Program-made: the position numbers and the translations under genes
DNA from: Brasenia schreberi
Taxonomy: Eukaryota > Streptophyta > Magnoliopsida > Nymphaeales > Cabombaceae
DNA length: 64,000 bases
NCBI GenBank assembly: GCA_036023115.1
Contig: JAYKKT010000040.1
Location: forward strand, 3,595,001-3,659,000
Direction of reading: 5' to 3'
Shown here: positions 59,954 to 64,000 of the stretch, one piece after another
Position numbering within the stretch: position 1 is the first letter of the stretch
Layout of the letters: each line of letters begins with the position of its first letter
Notes under the pieces: generated by a model
Seen by the model: the letters and a program-made list of their open reading frames with translations, nothing else
The model's database searches: none
Told to the model about the DNA's origin: nothing

Positions 59954-60825
59954 CTTTTCCAGACTTTATGCCCTAGGCGTTTATGCCACGTACTCACATC
60001 AACAGTAAAGGCACTCTCAATATAAGCAGAAGAAGTATTAATTTCATTATCACAAATTTTGAACAGTCTTTTCTCTACATCTAATTCCCCAGAGAATAAT
60101 TTTCTCCCATGCTTTCTCACAGTTACCTTGTTAGGAATAAACCTAACCTCAAAACCTTTCTTTATCAAGGTAGGGACCGAAACCATATTGCGCCTTATAG
60201 ATATCACAATTAACACATGAGTCAATACAATTGGTTTACCTTGTACAAATTTCTTGAAGGACCCAATACTCAAAACATTTGAGAAAGTATTATTTCCCAT
60301 ATGGACTCGATGTTCCTCGAGCTTGTATTCCTTTAGATCCATTGCCTCTTCCTTGGTATTCGAGATGTGTCGTGTAGCTACTAAGTCTATCTACCAACCT
60401 ATCATCGGGCGGTCGAAGTACAAGCATTATGAAATTACGCAGATTATGTCCTACTTCTCTGACTGTCCGCTCTATGGGTTGTTTCCTCAACCTTTCTTGT
60501 TGCAGTAGTCTCTTTTGTAGTGTCTCATGTTTTCGCAGTTGAAACACTTTACTCGAGAAACGGTTTCCTGCGATTTATTAAAATTTTGACCGTCTTGTTA
60601 TTCTTACCAAACATATTATTTGGTATTTTTTATGGTTGGTTTTGGAGCTAGACGCTATCTTATCCTATACTACTAGCAACTTTTCTTTCTTTTTTTGAGC
60701 ATGTGTTCTTGCTCTATTGCTAGTTTTAGGGGCAATTCTGAAAGGTTAATCTCAGGCTCTAATCTTAGGACAGTGGTGACCATGTTCCATGATGAGGGTA
60801 GACTATTTAGTATGGTTGATATCTG

Positions 60826-61021
60826 CACCACCGGTACACGGTTTGCTCTGGCACCCAGTTCCACAACAGTCACTGGTGTTACCGCACCATCCATACTGGC
60901 CGCAACACACCCCATTCGAGCACAAAGCGTCGCCGGCTTGGCTAGCGCATTGCTGTGATATTGCGCACAATGCAACCAATAACAAGGGCAGTAGTAGGCA
61001 CTGGGAAGAGGGAAACCTCAT
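60826..61021 (-). pseudogene. Chitinase exon 1 stump joined to copia gag (unit 9)
   Basis: From the ATG at 61019-61021 the frame is intact: [19 protein letters not shown] signal peptide, then one hevein domain with all cysteines ([33 protein letters not shown]). It breaks in the hinge, where 'ggtgcagatatcaaccat' switches to copia gag. The frame stays open for a few more codons (GADINHTK). It belongs to the pseudogene lineage (SNG/GQYGW type). The rest of the gene is absent. Confidence 0.87.
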
Positions 61022-62071
61022 GAGAGAAAGGATGCCTATCATCCCGTTGATGCTAGGGAAATGAAAAGTAGATAAGCATCCATCTCGTTGCATATCCCCA
61101 TGTTTTACTAACTATAATCATGATATAATATATTATTTAGCTCGTTCATAGCATCAAATATTTAGAAGTGATGTGGATTAATGCGCATATTTTTAACCCT
61201 CTCGATTTTCTAAAATGCACTGAATTTCGAAAGATTTCATGCTCATGCCTAGACATGTTCGGTTCCAGTTTACTCGAAACCAGGAATTGGATCCAAACTG
61301 CTACCAAGCTGGTTCTAATTCGGGTTTGGAACATCTGGTTTCTGTTTGTTGCCCGTATCATCCAAAACTGGGAAAATATAAAAAAAATTGAAATTGTAAA
61401 CATAAGTAACCAGTGGTTTGGAGCCACTGGTTCAGGTTTTGGGCCGGTTCTAGTTCCATGGAAGGTAGAATGTGTTGAATTTTATCCATCTTCCCAATCT
61501 TTTATTATTAGATTGGGCAGGCCGGAGGCCGATGCACACCCCAGGCATCGAACACATGAACTTAAACTTGTGAATGGACTCCCCTAAGCATGTGAACGCT
61601 ATTGCCCGATGTGCAATTTTACCAATCTTTTAGAAACTTAGGTTTTCTGTGAAAGATTCATGTTAATATGACCTCCAAATGCAGTTGGACGGCTCAGATT
61701 CTGTGTGGGAACTTATAACATGTAACAAGATCCTCTAAGCTTCACACGAGCACACAGATGCGTGTACCCCACACGCTCACAAATATTCACACACAGAGGA
61801 GAGTAAAATTTAAAATATTTGCCATAAAGACTCCAAAGAGCAATTGGTTTATTGGTGCTAAGCCATGACACCGGACACGTTACATTTGTGAATTTCACTA
61901 TTAGACACGACCCGAGAACAGGTTTAAGTGTCCAGGCAACATGGAGCCAGACGGCGACACTTTCTGACCGCAGGTTTCTTATTGGCACCTTTTATTTAGA
62001 GTTGATCTAAAGACTTCACTTCAGGTCACACAGACAAATTGTCCAAAGTGGAGGCCTACATATATAATCCT
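61022..62071. repeat. Chitinase intergenic unit
   Basis: Colinear with 27816-28796. No gene. Contains the AATAAA candidate at 61991-61996 (minus) for the next gene. Confidence 0.8.
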
Positions 62072-63438
62072 TTAGAAGGACTTCTGACTGTAGCAGTCAA
62101 GGTTGGCACCAGGGCTCACACCAAGTATGGTGCAACACCTCTGGTAGAACCCGATCCGATCTGCAACCCGGGCATCATATCCATGCCCGCACTCCAGACC
62201 TCCATTAATGATGTTGGTGATGACGCCATAGCCGGGTAGGCGGCCGGCCGCTGTGTCTGCAGCCGAAGGAGTCCATTTCCCAGTGATGACATCATGTGCT
62301 GAAGGCTTAGGTGGTTGGTGAGTCATCCAGAACCAGATTGCAGTCTTGAAAGAAATTACTGGATCACTGCCAACTAAATCCGGGTTGTTCAGCAGATCGG
62401 ATCCTATTGCTTTCCCAGCAGGCCCATAATTATAGTTGCTGCAGAATTTGAAATTACTATAGTTTAGATATATCTTCACTTAAATTTAAAGGATGAGGTG
62501 TTAGTAATAGTGATGGAAGAAATATATGCTTCATGATCAATTTGATTTCTTGAGATAGCCAGAAAGCAGATTTTCTTGAGATAATTAATTTGATTTCTAG
62601 CTTATAAAATCATAAACTTCAATCTACGATCGTATGTAAAACACTTAAGAGATGTTCGGTACTATGAAATCTGGATGGGTCCTCTGCCGTAATACTTCTT
62701 CCCAGCAGCGCAGGGCCATTGAACAGTGTTTACACAGTAGGATCCTGGATTGCCTTGCTCACTGATGTAGCAGTATCCCCATGAATACTGTACATCTGGT
62801 GCAGTTGCCCATCCTCCTGCACTCCCAAAGTCCTTTATTAGGTACATACATTTGAAGCAAGAGGGTTAGCTGCCTGTTTTTCCTTTCCACTATCTTGCAT
62901 GTCTAGAAATTCAAGACAGCATCCGACCACTCGCCCGAAATCAATGGCCGCTAGGCTAGCTAGAGACTGCTTGCAACTGAAAGGACTAAGGATCCTTACC
63001 TGTTGTTTCATGAGATGTTTGAGCAAGGAAGGCACAAATCTCCCTTTTACGTGTGGCAACGTCGCCCGTTGTACCAAAGCCACTGAAGGCTTTAGCAGCA
63101 GTAATGAAAGCATTGTAAGTGTAAAATCCTTTCGCGGGACAAGCTGCATCATTCCTATGCAGCAGAATTTGTTCAAAGTTACTCTGAGAAATCAGGGTGC
63201 TCAAGTTACCACCACCACCACCGCCACCACCTCCACCACCACCGTCACCACTACATGGGCCGCTTTGGCAGCCAGTTCCACAGTAGTCACTGGTGCTGCC
63301 ACACCAGCCCCACTTGCTGCAGCACAACCCGCCGGGGCACAAAGCTCCACCGGCTTGGCTACCTCATTGCTCTGCTTGTGCACATACTGCACCCAGTAAC
63401 AGGGCCAGTAGCAGCCACGGCAAAGAGGGAAACCCCAT
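62072..63438 (-). pseudogene. Class I chitinase with a stop at the first hevein cysteine (unit 10)
   Basis: Exons 63000-63438, 62663-62816 and 62072-62438, with sizes and splice sites matching the intact gene for exons 2 and 3 (154 and 367 bases). If the stop were ignored it would encode 319 residues: signal peptide, one hevein domain, a Gly-rich hinge, and a GH19 domain with HETTG and YISEQG. Codon 25, the first hevein Cys (TGC in the other copies), is TGA (63364-63366), so translation ends right after the signal peptide. Otherwise it looks recently intact; other oddities are QRCCTILG (Tyr to Cys) and [10 protein letters not shown]. The TATA-like motif (63511-63518) and AATAAA (61991-61996) are preserved. 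It is most likely a young pseudogene or a null allele; a sequencing error is possible. Confidence 0.85.
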
Positions 63439-64000
63439 GAGAGAAAAAACGACTAATATGTGAAGACAAGACTTGGGCTTGGATGGGATTGATGTAAGGG
63501 AGATGGCAAGTATAAATAGGCATCCATCTCCCTTCATATCAGTCCCTTTGTTTTACTAACTATAGTCGTCATATAATATTTTATTGGTTGTTACGTGCTG
63601 ATTCATGCACAGATTTATTGGATGATTCGATAAACAGTGACAAGCAGTAATACCTTAAAAGAAGGAGAAGTGGAAGAACAAGAAGATCCCATCAAAATTC
63701 AAAGAACCAGCTTGCGAGGAGCTAGTTGAGTGAATGAGCTAGATGGATCATTAGGCAACCCTCATCCAATCCTCATTGAGCCACAAACGTGCATAGAGGG
63801 CAAAACTCGAGTGGTGCGAACATGATTTCAACTCGAGCTTGAGACTGAAAATCGAACTCATTCGAGATCGAGATCGAGATCGAGATCGATTTTTCCCTAG
63901 AGCTCAACGTGTCTCTCACCACGTAAAGATCTGCCGCTTCACCTGCACCCATTGGAAACTACTACTTATCAGCCCACGAAGTAAGTACCGGCGAACAATG
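63439..64000. repeat. Chitinase 5' flank, runs off the window
   Basis: TATA-like 63511-63518, then the common 5'-flank unit with four GAGATC units at about 63863-63889. Nearly identical to 53559-54120. No gene. Confidence 0.85.

Larger units (their letters stand above)
56766..60825 (-). mobile_element. Copia retrotransposon copy 3, most complete
   Basis: On the minus strand: gag 3' part (60825-60342), pre-integrase (59950-60342), integrase (59036-59953), RT (57756-58730), RNase H (57384-57728) and 3' LTR (about 56766-57172). It keeps long ORFs but has stops or frame changes between the pre-integrase and integrase, near 58800, and before RNase H (about 57757). The 5' LTR, the leader and most of gag are missing: at 60825 the gag sequence joins chitinase exon 1. 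It is colinear with copy 2, which carries the 10-kb insertion. Confidence 0.88.

Overview
This window is nuclear DNA from a flowering plant. It is AT-rich and dense in repeats. It holds split class I (GH19) chitinase genes with plant-type introns, Ty1/copia retrotransposons, a large LTR element of Tat/Ogre-like aspect, and RTE-type LINE fragments with (TTG)n tails. I cannot place the species. I see no rRNA, tRNA, CRISPR or bacterial-type operon.

The backbone is a decayed tandem array of chitinase units, all on the minus strand. Each unit has a 3' flank, exons 3-2-1 and about 1-1.5 kb of 5' flank. Reading upward in coordinate they are: exon 3 only (9.8 kb), a broken gene (12.1-13.1 kb), exon 3 only (16.7-17.1 kb), a broken gene (20.6-21.7 kb), a broken gene (26.8-27.8 kb), the one intact gene (28,797-30,302; 361 aa, two hevein domains), a scrambled exon 3 scrap (32.8 kb), a broken gene split by a MITE (50.7-52.5 kb), a gene truncated in exon 2 (52.7-53.6 kb), an exon 1 stump (60.8-61.0 kb), and a nearly intact gene with one stop codon at the first hevein cysteine (62.1-63.4 kb). 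Two lineages are visible. One is live-type, with a full catalytic domain. The other is a pseudogene lineage that shares a deletion in the catalytic domain and was multiplied along with the array.

Retroelements fill and break the array. One copia family occurs four times: 2.1-6.8 kb on plus, a scrap at 32.9-33.4 kb, a copy at 36.8-38.9 plus 49.0-50.0 kb on minus, and a copy at 56.8-60.8 kb on minus. A second, older copia family forms an LTR-internal-LTR-internal-LTR array at 18.1-26.8 kb that encloses one chitinase pseudogene. RTE LINE pieces lie at 1.2, 1.8, 10.5, 11.3, 14.7-16.5 and 17.2 kb. The blocks at 33.5-38.9 kb and 53.7-58.9 kb are copies of one segment, offset by about 20 kb.

The largest insertion, 38,911-48,956, is a 10-kb non-autonomous LTR retrotransposon nested in a copia element. 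It has long unequal LTRs, a likely primer-binding site, one uninterrupted 547-codon ORF ending in a G-patch-like motif, and no reverse transcriptase that I can see. Its LTRs carry a striking array of near-identical palindromes. It and the chimeric chitinase at 52.7-53.6 kb are the best candidates for something undescribed. I found no convincing new multi-gene system.
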